Shown here: positions 24,361 through 35,430 of the stretch, piece by piece
Layout of the letters: every line of letters starts with the position of its first letter
Position numbering within the stretch: the first letter of the stretch is position 1
The notes under the pieces: model-generated
The model's input: only the letters and a program-made list of their open reading frames with translations
Told to the model about the DNA's origin: nothing
Database searches by the model: none
Program-made: the position numbers and the translations under genes
From: Williamsia phyllosphaerae
GTDB lineage: Bacteria > Actinomycetota > Actinomycetes > Mycobacteriales > Mycobacteriaceae
DNA length: 64,000 nt
Assembly: GCF_014635305.1 (NCBI RefSeq)
Contig: NZ_BMCS01000003.1
Coordinates: forward strand, 496,001-560,000
Direction: 5' to 3'

Positions 24361-25203
24361 TTACCGCAGGCTCTGCTCGGACTCGCTGATGATCGTGTTG
24401 ACCGCGGTCATCCGCGCCAGTCGCGTCAGCGACCGCAATCTCTCCACCGCGTGGTCGCCGCTCGACTGGGTCCCCGAGGTCAGTCCGAACGCCGGGCTCC
24501 GCTCGAGCACCAGATCGACGATCGCCGCCACCTGGGTCGCCTGGTCGATCACGCGGATGACGCGTTCGGAGGTGTGCGGCGGTAGATCGATGTGCGAGCG
24601 CGCGGTGAGTTCGGTGAGCCGCGTGCGCAGATCGGGCGCACCCGCGGCGGTCGACGGCGCATCCATCGACCCCAACTGTGTGAACAGTTCGGCGGCCGAT
24701 CGGATGCCCTGTCGCAGCTCGTATTCGACGGTGGCGAGGCTCTCCACCGGTCGGGGGGTGACCCGGCCGAGGTGATGTGCGGTCCAGGTGACGGTGTCCG
24801 TCGCGACCGTGCGCGCGACGAGTCCGTAGGCGTCGTCACTGCCGGGGTCGGACGCTGTCGGCCACAGCACCAGGATCTCCCCGGTGTCGAGAGCGCCGCG
24901 CAGAGCAGGGGACGCCACGATGCCGCAGGTGTCGCCCGGCGACGGCATCAGCAGTCGGATGCACCGGGAGTTGCGGATCATCCGCAGCAGGCTCCCGGTG
25001 CCGGTCTCCGCGGCGCCCAGCGACAACGCCTGCGCCGCCGCGGGGTCGGCGGCGGTGATGCGGTGGCTGTCGGCGGCGTCGGACAGCGCGTCGACGATGT
25101 CGTCGGGTGCGCACTGCCCGCTGCGCCACCGCGCACCCCACGTGGCGAGGCTGGTGAGGGCGCGGAGGCTGCCGGTCGGTGGTTGGTGGGTGGTCTCGGT
25201 CAT
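24361..25203 (-). CDS. Conserved hypothetical protein (Rv1486c-like)
   Basis: This 280-residue soluble protein sits where Rv1486c lies in M. tuberculosis and has a similar length. I do not recognise a domain. It is rich in Ala, Thr and Leu, has no signal peptide or membrane helix, and its C-terminal half is mainly helical by composition. The ATG at 25203 has a TATCGT box 8 nt upstream (25212-25217), which suggests a leaderless transcript. It converges on hemH and is divergent from the DUF3097 gene. Function unknown. Confidence 0.75.
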   Translation of the reverse strand: MTETTHQPPTGSLRALTSLATWGARWRSGQCAPDDIVDALSDAADSHRITAADPAAAQALSLGAAETGTGSLLRMIRNSRCIRLLMPSPGDTCGIVASPALRGALDTGEILVLWPTASDPGSDDAYGLVARTVATDTVTWTAHHLGRVTPRPVESLATVEYELRQGIRSAAELFTQLGSMDAPSTAAGAPDLRTRLTELTARSHIDLPPHTSERVIRVIDQATQVAAIVDLVLERSPAFGLTSGTQSSGDHAVERLRSLTRLARMTAVNTIISESEQSLR

Positions 25204-25217
25204 CGATCGCCACGATA
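25204..25217 (-). promoter_or_regulatory. Leaderless promoter of the Rv1486c-like gene
   Basis: On the minus strand TATCGT (25212-25217) is 8 nt upstream of the ATG at 25203. Confidence 0.5.
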
Positions 25218-25303
25218 GCGGTCCGCCCCGACCCGCATCGGATTCACCGTCGCCGCACCGACCCACCTCGGCGTGGCTCCGCGACGGGCCCCACGCCGAT
25301 CCC

Positions 25304-25316
25304 TACGGTGGTCGGA
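25304..25316 (+). promoter_or_regulatory. Leaderless promoter of the DUF3097 gene
   Basis: TACGGT (25304-25309) is 7 nt upstream of the GTG at 25317. Confidence 0.5.
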
Positions 25317-26162
25317 GTGAGCGCATTCTCCGGCACCGATCCTTACGGAACCGACATCCTCGCCGGTGGCGGCCACCGACGCCGCCCGGTCGTTCCCGAG
25401 GTGCCCGCCGACCCCGGCACGGTGGTCGAGGACGCCGCAACCGGTTTCTGCGGCGCGGTCGTCGGGTTCGAGAAGGGCTACGACGGCGACTACGTCCGCC
25501 TCGAGGACCGCAGGGGAGCCACCCGGATCTTCGGGATGCGACCGTCGGCCTTCCTCATCGACGGCGCCACGGTGACCCTGACCAAGCCGGTGGCCCCGGC
25601 CGCAGGCCGCACGCTGACCGCCTCGGGATCCGTCGCGGCGCCCACCCGGCGGGCACGGACTGCACGGGCCAGCCGGATCTTCGTCGAGGGCGTGCACGAC
25701 GCGGCGCTCGTCGAGCGTGTCTGGGGCGACGACCTGCGCGCCGAGGGTGTGGTGGTGGAGAGCCTCGACGGACTCGACAACCTCGACGCCGTCCTCGACG
25801 AGTTCGCACCGGCCCCGCATCGTCGGGCCGGCGTACTCGTCGATCACCTCGTCGCGAACTCGAAGGAGTCGCGCCTCACCGCCGAGGTCGGGCCGGACGT
25901 CCTCGTCTGCGGACATCCCTTCATCGATGTCTGGGAGGCGGTCAAACCGGAGCGGATGGGGATCGCGCACTGGCCGCGGGTGCCGCGCGGAGAAGAGTGG
26001 AAGGCCGGCGTGTGCCGCCGGTTGGGCTGGGGCACACCGAAAGACGGGTGGCGACGGATCTACGGCCAGGTGCACGACTACCGCGACATCCGTGTCGAAC
26101 TGATGCGCAGCGTCGAGGAACTCATCGATTTCGTCACCGCAGGCGAGGACGGACAGGCCTGA
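25317..26162 (+). CDS. DUF3097 family protein
   Basis: This 281-residue protein matches the actinobacterial DUF3097 family. The N-terminus (GTDPYGTDILAGGG) and the segment ASRIFVEGVHDAALVERVWGDDLR at about residues 118-141 are its best-known parts; the latter resembles a TOPRIM-like EGxxD fold (EGVHDAAL), so nucleic-acid handling is possible but not shown. The GTG at 25317 is supported by an upstream TACGGT box. There is no signal peptide. The gene lies between the Rv1486c-like gene and nfeD and its function is not known. Confidence 0.8.
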   Translation: MSAFSGTDPYGTDILAGGGHRRRPVVPEVPADPGTVVEDAATGFCGAVVGFEKGYDGDYVRLEDRRGATRIFGMRPSAFLIDGATVTLTKPVAPAAGRTLTASGSVAAPTRRARTARASRIFVEGVHDAALVERVWGDDLRAEGVVVESLDGLDNLDAVLDEFAPAPHRRAGVLVDHLVANSKESRLTAEVGPDVLVCGHPFIDVWEAVKPERMGIAHWPRVPRGEEWKAGVCRRLGWGTPKDGWRRIYGQVHDYRDIRVELMRSVEELIDFVTAGEDGQA

Positions 26163-26214
26163 GGTTCCTGTACGGATCAACCGGCAGGATGCCGAATTCT
26201 GGCACTATGGACCC

Positions 26215-26643
26215 ATGGCGGCTCTGGTGTGGTTGGCCGCGGCGCTCGTACTCCTGGGCGTCGAGGCACTCAGTGGTGAACTGATCCTGCTCATGTTGGC
26301 GGGTGGCGCACTCGCCGCGTCCGGGAGCGCATTCTTCTTCGATCTGCCGATCGTCATCGACGGCGTCATCTTCGCCGTGACATCGGTTCTCCTGTTGACC
26401 GCGGCTCGTCCCGTGGCCAAGCGACATCTCATGCGCCGCCCTGCTCTGGCCACCAATGCCGAAGCGTTACAAGGAAAAACCGCCGTGGTGACCGCCGAGG
26501 TCACCGGGCGGGGCGGGCAGGTCCGACTCGACGGGGACACCTGGTCGGCGCGGGCCATGCACGACGCCGACGTGTACGAGACAGGCCAGGACGTGATGGT
26601 CATGGCGATCGACGGAGCTACCGCGGTCGTGTGGAAGGGGTAG
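26215..26643 (+). CDS. NfeD-like membrane protein (Rv1487-like)
   Basis: NfeD proteins are partners of SPFH/stomatin proteins. This short form (142 residues) has two or three membrane helices in residues 3-65 and a C-terminal OB-fold domain (about 78-142), where the GKTAVVTAEVTGRGGQVRLDG strand pattern is typical. The stomatin-like gene follows with the stop codon only 8 nt before its ATG, as in Rv1487-Rv1488. The pair probably organises membrane microdomains or controls membrane protein quality. Confidence 0.88.
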   Translation: MAALVWLAAALVLLGVEALSGELILLMLAGGALAASGSAFFFDLPIVIDGVIFAVTSVLLLTAARPVAKRHLMRRPALATNAEALQGKTAVVTAEVTGRGGQVRLDGDTWSARAMHDADVYETGQDVMVMAIDGATAVVWKG

Positions 26644-26651
26644 GTGCGCTG

Positions 26652-27863
26652 ATGATTGCCGGACTCGTCGTGGTGGTGGTGCTGGTTCTGCTGGCGTCGA
26701 TCATCCTGTTCCGATCGGTTGCGTTGATACCGCAGGCCGAGGCCGCCGTTATCGAACGACTGGGGCGCTACACGAAGACGGTGTCGGGGCAGCTCACCCT
26801 GCTCATCCCGTTCGTCGATCGCATCCGTGCCCGCGTCGACCTCCGCGAGCAGGTCGTCTCCTTCCCGCCCCAGCCGGTCATCACCGAGGACAACCTGACC
26901 CTGTCCATCGACACCGTCGTGTACTTCCAGGTGACGGTGCCGCAGTCGGCGGTCTACGAGATCAACGACTACATCATCGGTGTCGAGCAGCTCGCGACCA
27001 CGACACTGCGCAACGTGGTCGGCGGCATGACGCTCGAGGAGACCCTGACCTCGCGTGACTCCATCAACGCCCAGCTGCGTGGCGTTCTCGACGAGGCCAC
27101 CGGACGGTGGGGACTCCGTGTCGCCCGCGTCGAGCTCAAGAGCATCATGCCGCCGCCGTCGATCCAGGAGTCGATGGAGAAGCAGATGAAGGCCGACCGC
27201 GAGAAGCGCGCCATGATCCTCACCGCGGAAGGCCAGCGGGAGTCGTCGATCAAGACCGCCGAGGGCAACAAGCAGAGTCAGATCCTCTCCGCCGAGGGCG
27301 CCAAGCAGGCCGCCATCCTCGCCGCCGAGGCCGACCGGCAGTCGCGGATCCTCAGCGCGCAGGGTGAGCGCGCGGCGCAGTACCTGTACGCGCAGGGTGA
27401 GGCCAAGTCGATCGAGAAGGTGTTCGCCGCGATCAAGGCGGGCAAGCCGACACCGGAGCTCCTGGCCTACCAGTACCTGCAGAAACTGCCGGAAATGGCC
27501 GCAGGCGAGGGGAACTCGGTGTGGGTCGTGCCGTCGGACTTCGGGTCGGCGCTCCAGGGCTTCGCGAAGTCGTTCGGCGCGCAGGGGGACGACGGCGTGT
27601 TCCGCTACGAGTCCTCCGACCACGACGTGCCGCCCACGGTCGACGATTCCGATGTCGAGGACTGGTTCGACCTCGCGTCGGACCCGAAGGTCGCACAGGC
27701 GGTCGCCGAGGCCGAGGCCGTCGCCCGCAAGCCGGTGGCCGAGCCGCTCACGTCGCGATCGCAGTCGTCGGCTCCGGAGACGGTGCTCGGTGGCCGCGAC
27801 CGCGGGTACCCCGATGCCGATCAGGGCGAGATCTCACCGGGCGAGGACACCGACCGCACCTGA
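26652..27863 (+). CDS. SPFH/stomatin-like membrane protein (Rv1488-like)
   Basis: This 403-residue protein has one N-terminal membrane helix (about 2-20) followed by an SPFH/Band 7 domain (about 22-190) and an Ala/Glu/Gln-rich coiled coil (about 170-240) with repeats of the A-E-G-x-K/R-Q type. The C-terminal 110 residues are acidic and look disordered. Stomatin-like proteins form oligomeric rings at the membrane. An earlier in-frame GTG at 26631 overlaps nfeD; the ATG at 26652 has AAGGGG upstream and places the helix at the N-terminus. It forms one unit with nfeD. Confidence 0.9.
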   Translation: MIAGLVVVVVLVLLASIILFRSVALIPQAEAAVIERLGRYTKTVSGQLTLLIPFVDRIRARVDLREQVVSFPPQPVITEDNLTLSIDTVVYFQVTVPQSAVYEINDYIIGVEQLATTTLRNVVGGMTLEETLTSRDSINAQLRGVLDEATGRWGLRVARVELKSIMPPPSIQESMEKQMKADREKRAMILTAEGQRESSIKTAEGNKQSQILSAEGAKQAAILAAEADRQSRILSAQGERAAQYLYAQGEAKSIEKVFAAIKAGKPTPELLAYQYLQKLPEMAAGEGNSVWVVPSDFGSALQGFAKSFGAQGDDGVFRYESSDHDVPPTVDDSDVEDWFDLASDPKVAQAVAEAEAVARKPVAEPLTSRSQSSAPETVLGGRDRGYPDADQGEISPGEDTDRT

Positions 27864-27896
27864 GTTCGCCGGCGGCCGCCCATCGCGGGCAGGCAG

Positions 27897-28490
27897 TCAA
27901 CTGACGATGAGGTGTGCGGTGCCCGCCACGGCGACGGCGTAGAGCACCGAACCGAACGTGCCGATGATGAACTGCTCACCGGCGTGCGCCTCGCGGAGTT
28001 CGGGATACCGGGCCAGTCCCTTCACGGCGAGGATGATCGCGAGCCCCTCCGGCCAGCCGAGGATGAGGGTCACCGCGACCGCCCCGCGCTCGAGGAAGCC
28101 GATGACGCGGCCACCGCGCAGTGGCGGTGCGGCAAGCGGCTCGGCCGAGTCGGGGTCATCGGGTGTTGCCGAGACCGGGGACATCGACTCGTCGGTCGAC
28201 ATCGGGGTGTCCGACCGCCAGGGGTCGACACCACCGAGGATCAGGACCGATCGGACCACCGCGCCACCGCCGGTCATCGCGGCGATGACCGCCGCGCACT
28301 GGGCGATCCGGGCGCCCACACCGTCGGCCGGTCCGGCGATGCCGGCGACGACAGCGGTCACCGCGAGCAGCACCAGCGTCACCGATGCCGCGAACAGCAC
28401 CGGGGTCACGCGGTGTGTGCGGGCGATCGGGTGCAGTGCTGCGGGCAGTACCGCGAGTGCCACGAGCAGTGAGACGGCGGTGATCGTCAT
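27897..28490 (-). CDS. Integral membrane protein coupled to a SatD-like regulator
   Basis: This 197-residue protein has about five hydrophobic segments (about residues 3-20, 30-50, 62-85, 135-160 and 175-195) separated by a Pro/Ser/Asp-rich loop at 95-122. I do not recognise a family with certainty; in other actinomycetes SatD-like genes often sit beside a small DUF3307-type membrane protein, and this may be a distant form. Its ATG overlaps the stop of the upstream SatD-like gene as ATGA, so the two are translated together. Confidence 0.7.
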   Translation of the reverse strand: MTITAVSLLVALAVLPAALHPIARTHRVTPVLFAASVTLVLLAVTAVVAGIAGPADGVGARIAQCAAVIAAMTGGGAVVRSVLILGGVDPWRSDTPMSTDESMSPVSATPDDPDSAEPLAAPPLRGGRVIGFLERGAVAVTLILGWPEGLAIILAVKGLARYPELREAHAGEQFIIGTFGSVLYAVAVAGTAHLIVS

Positions 28491-29089
28491 CCGATGGGCT
28501 CCTGTTCCGGGGTCTGCGCTCGTCTCAGCATCTCGGTGACCAGAGCGTGGGTGTCGGCGTCGATGTCCCAGCGCGCGCTGCGGAGTCGTTGCGACATCGC
28601 CTGTGGGGTGATCCCGAGTGTGGCAGCAGCCTCTGACTGACTGGGCGCCGCACGCATCGCGTCGACCGCGGCGGCCCCGGGTTCGCTGCGCCCGAGCACG
28701 AGGTCCCCGAGCAGTCGGGCCGCGGTCTGCGCGAGTCGACATCCGTCGTCGTCGGGACCGCGAACGGCCACCGGGACACGTGATCGTTTGGCCCCGTCCA
28801 CCGCCTCGCGTGCGTACTCGAACGCGGGCCCACGTCCGGCCCGGGTGGTACGCGGCAGCGGGGTGTCGACCGGACCGGTTCCCACGCCGACACTCCAGTG
28901 GCCGGTCCGTACGAGTTCGGCGATCAGGCGGGTGACCTCGGCGGGATCGTCGAGGACACCTTGGATCTCGTCGCCTGCCGTGCGTTCGAAAGGGCGGACG
29001 GTGATCGCGCCCGCGAGCACGTCGAGGACGAACCCGACACGGTCGACGTCGCGGCGACTGTTCCGCTGGTCGACAGTCATCACGAACAC
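28487..29089 (-). CDS. SatD-like protein with C-terminal helix-turn-helix
   Basis: From GTG 29089, which has GGAGG 5 nt upstream, this protein has 200 residues. The first 135 match the SatD pattern: an MTVDQRNSR strand, the FERTAGDEIQG motif at about 32-42 and GRGPAFEYAREAVDGAK at about 84-100. The fold is like a nucleotidyl cyclase (GDE in place of GGDEF), but activity is unknown. The last 60 residues hold a helix-turn-helix (QSEAAATLGITPQAMSQRL). A perfect inverted repeat at 29112-29133 just upstream is a likely autoregulatory site. It forms a two-gene operon with the membrane protein gene. Confidence 0.78.
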   Translation of the reverse strand: MFVMTVDQRNSRRDVDRVGFVLDVLAGAITVRPFERTAGDEIQGVLDDPAEVTRLIAELVRTGHWSVGVGTGPVDTPLPRTTRAGRGPAFEYAREAVDGAKRSRVPVAVRGPDDDGCRLAQTAARLLGDLVLGRSEPGAAAVDAMRAAPSQSEAAATLGITPQAMSQRLRSARWDIDADTHALVTEMLRRAQTPEQEPIG

Positions 29090-29111
29090 GGCAACCTCCG
29101 TAAGGCTTCTG

Positions 29112-29133
29112 ACTTGATTCAACAAAATCAAGT
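29112..29133 (-). promoter_or_regulatory. Perfect inverted repeat before the SatD-like gene
   Basis: ACTTGATT (29112-29119) and AATCAAGT (29126-29133) form an exact 8-6-8 inverted repeat in an AT-rich patch, 22 nt upstream of the GTG at 29089. Its position and symmetry suit an operator for the helix-turn-helix of the downstream protein. Confidence 0.65.
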
Positions 29134-29162
29134 ATGGACCCTTTACTGAGAAGAATCCAGTC

Positions 29163-29897
29163 TCACGACTTGATGACGGGGGAGGAGTGATCCGCGGTGG
29201 ACTCGGACGGGACCACCCGGTCGCGTCGGTCCAATGCGATGTCGGCGGCCAGGCCACCGATCCCCACCAGGAAGAACGTGGCGCTGAACGCCAGTGTGAT
29301 CGGGTTCAACCGGCCGGTGAGCGCATCCCCGACGAACACGATGGACGCGGTTCCGGGCGCCATGCCGACCACCGAACCGAGCAGGTACGACCGCAGCGGC
29401 ACCGATGACAGGCCCGAACAGTAGTTGACGACCGAGAACGGGCAGGCCGCGATCAGACGCAGGGAACCCACCGCCAACCATCCGCGGCGACGCAACCGGT
29501 GTTCGATGCTCGCGACGATCGGACGGTCCACGAACCGCTGGACGCGTCGTCGGCCGAGTCGACGCGCCAGGAGAAAGGCGAGCGCCGCGGCGACGGTGGA
29601 GGCGACCATCGCGCCGACGAAGCCGACCATCGGTCCGAACAGCAGACCCGACGAGACGGTGAACGCCGTACGCGGGATGGGGCCGACGGTGACGAGCGCG
29701 TAGGCGCAGAAGAACAGGGCCACGAACCCCGGACCGACCGAGTCGGCCCAGGTCCGCAGATATCCCACCGACGGGAGCGGGACCACATAGGCCAGCGCGA
29801 TCACCGCGATGACGACCAGTCCGGCCAGCGCCGCGGTCACCAGGGTGCGCACCGGAGAGCGCTCGACCGCGTCGTCGGGTCGTTCGGGTGCGGTCAC
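29163..29897 (-). CDS. TVP38/DedA (VTT) family membrane protein (Rv1491c-like)
   Basis: This 244-residue protein has an N-terminal helix (about 17-40) and then a VTT domain (about 65-200) with the family pattern: FGPMVGFVGAMVAS, a RRLGRRRVQRF stretch and the RLIAACPFSVVNYCSG motif. VTT proteins are probably lipid scramblases or transporters. It lies two genes before mutA in the order of Rv1491c-Rv1492. The GTG at 29897 is the only suitable start before the first helix. Divergent from mutA. Confidence 0.88.
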   Translation of the reverse strand: MTAPERPDDAVERSPVRTLVTAALAGLVVIAVIALAYVVPLPSVGYLRTWADSVGPGFVALFFCAYALVTVGPIPRTAFTVSSGLLFGPMVGFVGAMVASTVAAALAFLLARRLGRRRVQRFVDRPIVASIEHRLRRRGWLAVGSLRLIAACPFSVVNYCSGLSSVPLRSYLLGSVVGMAPGTASIVFVGDALTGRLNPITLAFSATFFLVGIGGLAADIALDRRDRVVPSESTADHSSPVIKS

Positions 29898-30062
29898 CCG
29901 TCGAGCATACGAACCCGATCACGATGTGGCGTGGATCGCACTGCCGGGGTGACGGCCCGAGCGATCGATCGGCTAGTGTCGGTTCACCGATGGACCGCCG
30001 GGCAGATCGCCCTCGAATACGTCCTCACGCTGCGGCGGGTTCGGGCGAGGAAGGCAGGCGCG

Positions 30063-32027
30063 ATGTCCGACGGTGACACCTCGAATGCGGACACCACGAC
30101 TGCAGACGACCCCACGACCGCGGCCTCCGGCTCGGCATTGCACGACACGTACGAGCAGTGGTCGCGCTCGGCCGCCGCGGTTCTCGCGAAGTCGCGCCGG
30201 GTGTCGGTCGACGAACTGCCGGGCACTCCCGAGGAGCTCCTGGCCACGGATCTCCCGGGGTCGCTGACCGTCAAGCCGCTCTACACCCGACGCGACGAAC
30301 TCCCGGAGTCCTCGTTGCCGGGTCAGTTCCCGTTCGTACGGGGCAGCGACGCCGACCGGGACCCGATCATGGGGTGGCGCGTCACCGAACGGTTCGGGGA
30401 TCCGAGTTCGCCGAACGACCCCGGCGCGATCAACGACGCCATCATCGATGCTCTGGAGAACGGTGCCAGCGGCCTGTGGTTGTCGGTCGGCGCCGACGGG
30501 ATCGCGCTCGACGACCTCGCCGCGGCCCTCGACGGCGTCCTGTTCGACCTGGTGCCGGTCACGATCGACGCCGGAGTCGACGGCATCGCCGCGGCGCAGA
30601 CACTGCTCGATCTGCTGCCCGACGATCACCGACCGAGCGTGTCGACCGTCATCAACCTCGGACTCGCCCCGCTCACCTCGGCCTATTCGACGCGTCCCGA
30701 CGTCGACCTCGCGGCCGCGGTGGACATCGCCCACCGGGCCGGGACCCGCGCCCGCGCGCTGCGCGTCGACGGCACCGATTTCGCCGCGGCGGGCGCCACC
30801 GACGTCGCGGAATTGGCGTTCTCTGTCGCCGCCGGAGTCGACTACCTGCGCGCCCTCACCGACTCCGGGCTGTCGCCCGAGCAGGCACTGGGTCAACTCA
30901 CCTTCGCCCTCGGCGCGTCCGACGACCAGTTCCTCTCGATCGCGAAATTCCGTGCGCTGCGCCGACTCTGGGCGCGTGTCGCCGACGTGGTCGGTGCGCC
31001 GAACGCCGGCGGCGCCGTCACTCACGCCGTCACCACGATCGGGATGTTCTCCCAGCGCGACGCGTGGGTGAACATGCTGCGGTCGACAGTGGCCGCGTTC
31101 GGGGCCGGGGTGGGCGGAGCCGACCAGGTGACCGTGCTCGGTTTCGACGCCGCCCTCCCGCTCGAGGCACGCACCTCGAGTCCCGCCTTCTCCCGCCGCA
31201 TGGCCCGCAACACCCAGCTCCTCCTGCTGGAGGAGTCGAATCTGGGTCGCGTTCTCGACCCCGCGGGCGGCTCGTGGTTCGTCGAGTCGCTCACCGACGA
31301 CGTCGCGCATGCGGCGTGGGCCCTGTTCCAGACGGTGGAGGGACACGGCGGTTACCGGGCCGCGCTCGAGAGCGGGTTCATCGCCGACCAGATCGCCGAG
31401 TCGCTGGCCGAGCGGGACCGCGCCGTCGCCCACCGCACCGTCCCGCTGACCGGGATCAGCGAGTTCCCGAACCTCGACGAGAGGCCACTCGTCGAGTCCG
31501 GGTCCGCCACGTCGGCGAACACGCCGGTCGCGCCGGCGCCACCCAACCTGGTCCGTACGGCACACCAGTTCGAGGAACTGCGTGACGCCTCCGACCGTGC
31601 ACTGGCCGAGTCCGGCGCACGACCCACGATCGTGCTGATCCCGCTGGGTCCTGTCGCCGAGCACAACGGCCGCACCACCTTCGTCGCGAACCTGCTGGCC
31701 GCGGGCGGCATCGCCGCGATCAACCCCGGTCCGCTGCGCCCCGAGCAGATCGCCGATGCGGTGGCCGCGGCCGGTGACCCGTCCGTCGCGGTCCTGTGTG
31801 CCGCGAACCCCCGCTATCGCGAGGAGGGCGCCGCGGCACTCGACGCAGTGCGCGGCGCCGGGGTGCGGACGGTCCACGTCGCCGGTCCGGCCTCGGCGTG
31901 GCCCTCGGAGGCGCCCGCCCCCGACGATTTCGTCGGCATCGGTGTCGATGCGATCGACACGTTGACGTCCCTGCAGCAACTCCTCGGTGTCGGTGCCCGT
32001 TCGGGCTCCGGGGCCGCCAACCGATAG
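30063..32027 (+). CDS. mutA: Methylmalonyl-CoA mutase small (beta) subunit
   Basis: This is the non-catalytic subunit of the B12-dependent mutase that interconverts (R)-methylmalonyl-CoA and succinyl-CoA, used in propionate and odd-chain lipid metabolism. It has 654 residues, the usual length. The TIM-barrel part spans about 40-480 and a degenerate B12-binding domain about 520-640; the DxHxxG cobalamin motif seen in mutB is missing here, as normal for MutA. The ATG at 30063 has an AGGAAGG site 10 nt upstream. mutB begins 8 nt after its stop. In-frame extensions upstream lie over the neighbouring gene and were not used. Confidence 0.95.
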   Translation: MSDGDTSNADTTTADDPTTAASGSALHDTYEQWSRSAAAVLAKSRRVSVDELPGTPEELLATDLPGSLTVKPLYTRRDELPESSLPGQFPFVRGSDADRDPIMGWRVTERFGDPSSPNDPGAINDAIIDALENGASGLWLSVGADGIALDDLAAALDGVLFDLVPVTIDAGVDGIAAAQTLLDLLPDDHRPSVSTVINLGLAPLTSAYSTRPDVDLAAAVDIAHRAGTRARALRVDGTDFAAAGATDVAELAFSVAAGVDYLRALTDSGLSPEQALGQLTFALGASDDQFLSIAKFRALRRLWARVADVVGAPNAGGAVTHAVTTIGMFSQRDAWVNMLRSTVAAFGAGVGGADQVTVLGFDAALPLEARTSSPAFSRRMARNTQLLLLEESNLGRVLDPAGGSWFVESLTDDVAHAAWALFQTVEGHGGYRAALESGFIADQIAESLAERDRAVAHRTVPLTGISEFPNLDERPLVESGSATSANTPVAPAPPNLVRTAHQFEELRDASDRALAESGARPTIVLIPLGPVAEHNGRTTFVANLLAAGGIAAINPGPLRPEQIADAVAAAGDPSVAVLCAANPRYREEGAAALDAVRGAGVRTVHVAGPASAWPSEAPAPDDFVGIGVDAIDTLTSLQQLLGVGARSGSGAANR

Positions 32028-32035
32028 GACGCGCG

Positions 32036-34288
<2,253 letters not shown>

Positions 34289-34304
34289 GTCCGACCCTCA
34301 TCTG

Positions 34305-35294
34305 ATGCCACGTCAACCCATCGACCCGCAGGCCCTGGCCGAGGCGGTCCGATCCGACAGCCGACCGCAGCTCGCGCGGGCGATCACCCTGATCGAGTCG
34401 ACGCGCGCCGACCACCGTGCGCTGGCGCAGGAGTTGCTGCTCGACCTCACCCCCGACTCAGGGCGCTCGTACCGTGTCGGCATCACCGGCGTCCCCGGCG
34501 TGGGCAAGTCCACCGCCATCGAGGCGCTGGGGATGTACCTCATCGAGCAGGGTCACAAGGTCGCGGTGCTCGCGGTCGATCCGTCGTCGACGCGTACCGG
34601 GGGCTCGATCCTGGGGGACAAGACCCGCATGGGACGGCTGTCGGTCGCACCGCAGGCCTACATCCGGCCGTCGCCGACGTCGGGCACGCTCGGGGGAGTC
34701 GCAAAGGCCACCCGCGAGACCATCGTGCTGCTCGAGGCCGCCGGTTTCGACGTCGTCCTCGTCGAGACCGTCGGCGTCGGGCAGTCCGAGGTCACCGTCG
34801 CCAACATGGTCGACAGCTTCTGCTTCCTCACCCTCGCGCGCACCGGCGACTCGTTGCAGGGCATCAAGAAGGGTGTCCTCGAACTCGCCGACATCGTCGT
34901 GGTAAACAAGGCCGACGGCAAGCACGAACGCGAGGCCCGCTCGGCCGCACGCGAACTCGGTGGTGCGATCCGACTGCTCTACCCGCACGACGCGCTGTGG
35001 CTGCCCCCGGTGCTGACGATGAGCGCACTGGAGAACGTCGGCGTGGACGATTTCTGGCAGACGGTGCTGCGGCACAAGAAGGTGCTCGCCGACGCGGGTC
35101 GATTCGAGTCACGGCGCGCCCAGCAACAGGTCGACTGGATGTGGGCGATGGTCAACGACCAGCTCATGCATCGTCTCGACACCGACCCGACCGTGCGGTC
35201 CACCCGCAGGCGGGTCGAGCAGGAGGTTCGCGCGGGAACGCTGACGCCGGCCCTCGCCGCCACCGCCATCGTCGAGGCGTTCGACCAGAGCTGA
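34305..35294 (+). CDS. meaB: Methylmalonyl-CoA mutase-associated GTPase MeaB
   Basis: MeaB is the G3E-type P-loop GTPase chaperone that protects and reloads methylmalonyl-CoA mutase with adenosylcobalamin. It has 329 residues. Walker A GVPGVGKST is at 62-70, the DPSS motif at about 96-99, the ETVGVGQSE switch motif follows, and the guanine-specificity motif is NKAD. No strong ribosome site precedes the ATG at 34305, and it may depend on coupling with mutB. It ends the conserved block; the nitrogen-starvation cluster begins 136 nt later. Confidence 0.95.
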   Translation: MPRQPIDPQALAEAVRSDSRPQLARAITLIESTRADHRALAQELLLDLTPDSGRSYRVGITGVPGVGKSTAIEALGMYLIEQGHKVAVLAVDPSSTRTGGSILGDKTRMGRLSVAPQAYIRPSPTSGTLGGVAKATRETIVLLEAAGFDVVLVETVGVGQSEVTVANMVDSFCFLTLARTGDSLQGIKKGVLELADIVVVNKADGKHEREARSAARELGGAIRLLYPHDALWLPPVLTMSALENVGVDDFWQTVLRHKKVLADAGRFESRRAQQQVDWMWAMVNDQLMHRLDTDPTVRSTRRRVEQEVRAGTLTPALAATAIVEAFDQS

Positions 35295-35334
35295 TCGCGC
35301 ACTGCACATTTCGATCGTGTGAACCGCGTGAGGG

Positions 35335-35352
35335 CAATGACCCATGTCATTG
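35335..35352. promoter_or_regulatory. Perfect inverted repeat before the nitrilase cluster
   Basis: CAATGAC (35335-35341) and GTCATTG (35346-35352) form an exact 7-4-7 inverted repeat, 79 nt upstream of the first nitrilase ATG and 8 nt before a GlnR-type box. No regulator gene is in the cluster, so the binding protein, if any, is unknown. Confidence 0.5.
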
Positions 35353-35360
35353 TTCTCCGC

Positions 35361-35376
35361 GTAACCATCGGGAAAC
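35361..35376 (+). promoter_or_regulatory. glnR box: Probable GlnR box before the nitrilase cluster
   Basis: GTAAC-catcgg-GAAAC fits the actinobacterial GlnR consensus (two GNAAC half-sites spaced by 6 nt, an AC-n9-AC pattern) with no mismatch, 54 nt upstream of the first gene. GlnR activates or represses nitrogen genes on nitrogen limitation, which suits the families encoded downstream. Confidence 0.6.
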
Positions 35377-35430
35377 ACCTCGGGAGTCAACTGGGTCACA
35401 GGAGAAATCGACCCCACCGAAGGACAACCG

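Noticed and set aside
29898-30062. Cobalamin riboswitch before mutA
   Set aside because: No B12-box sequence was seen, and the space is only 165 nt.
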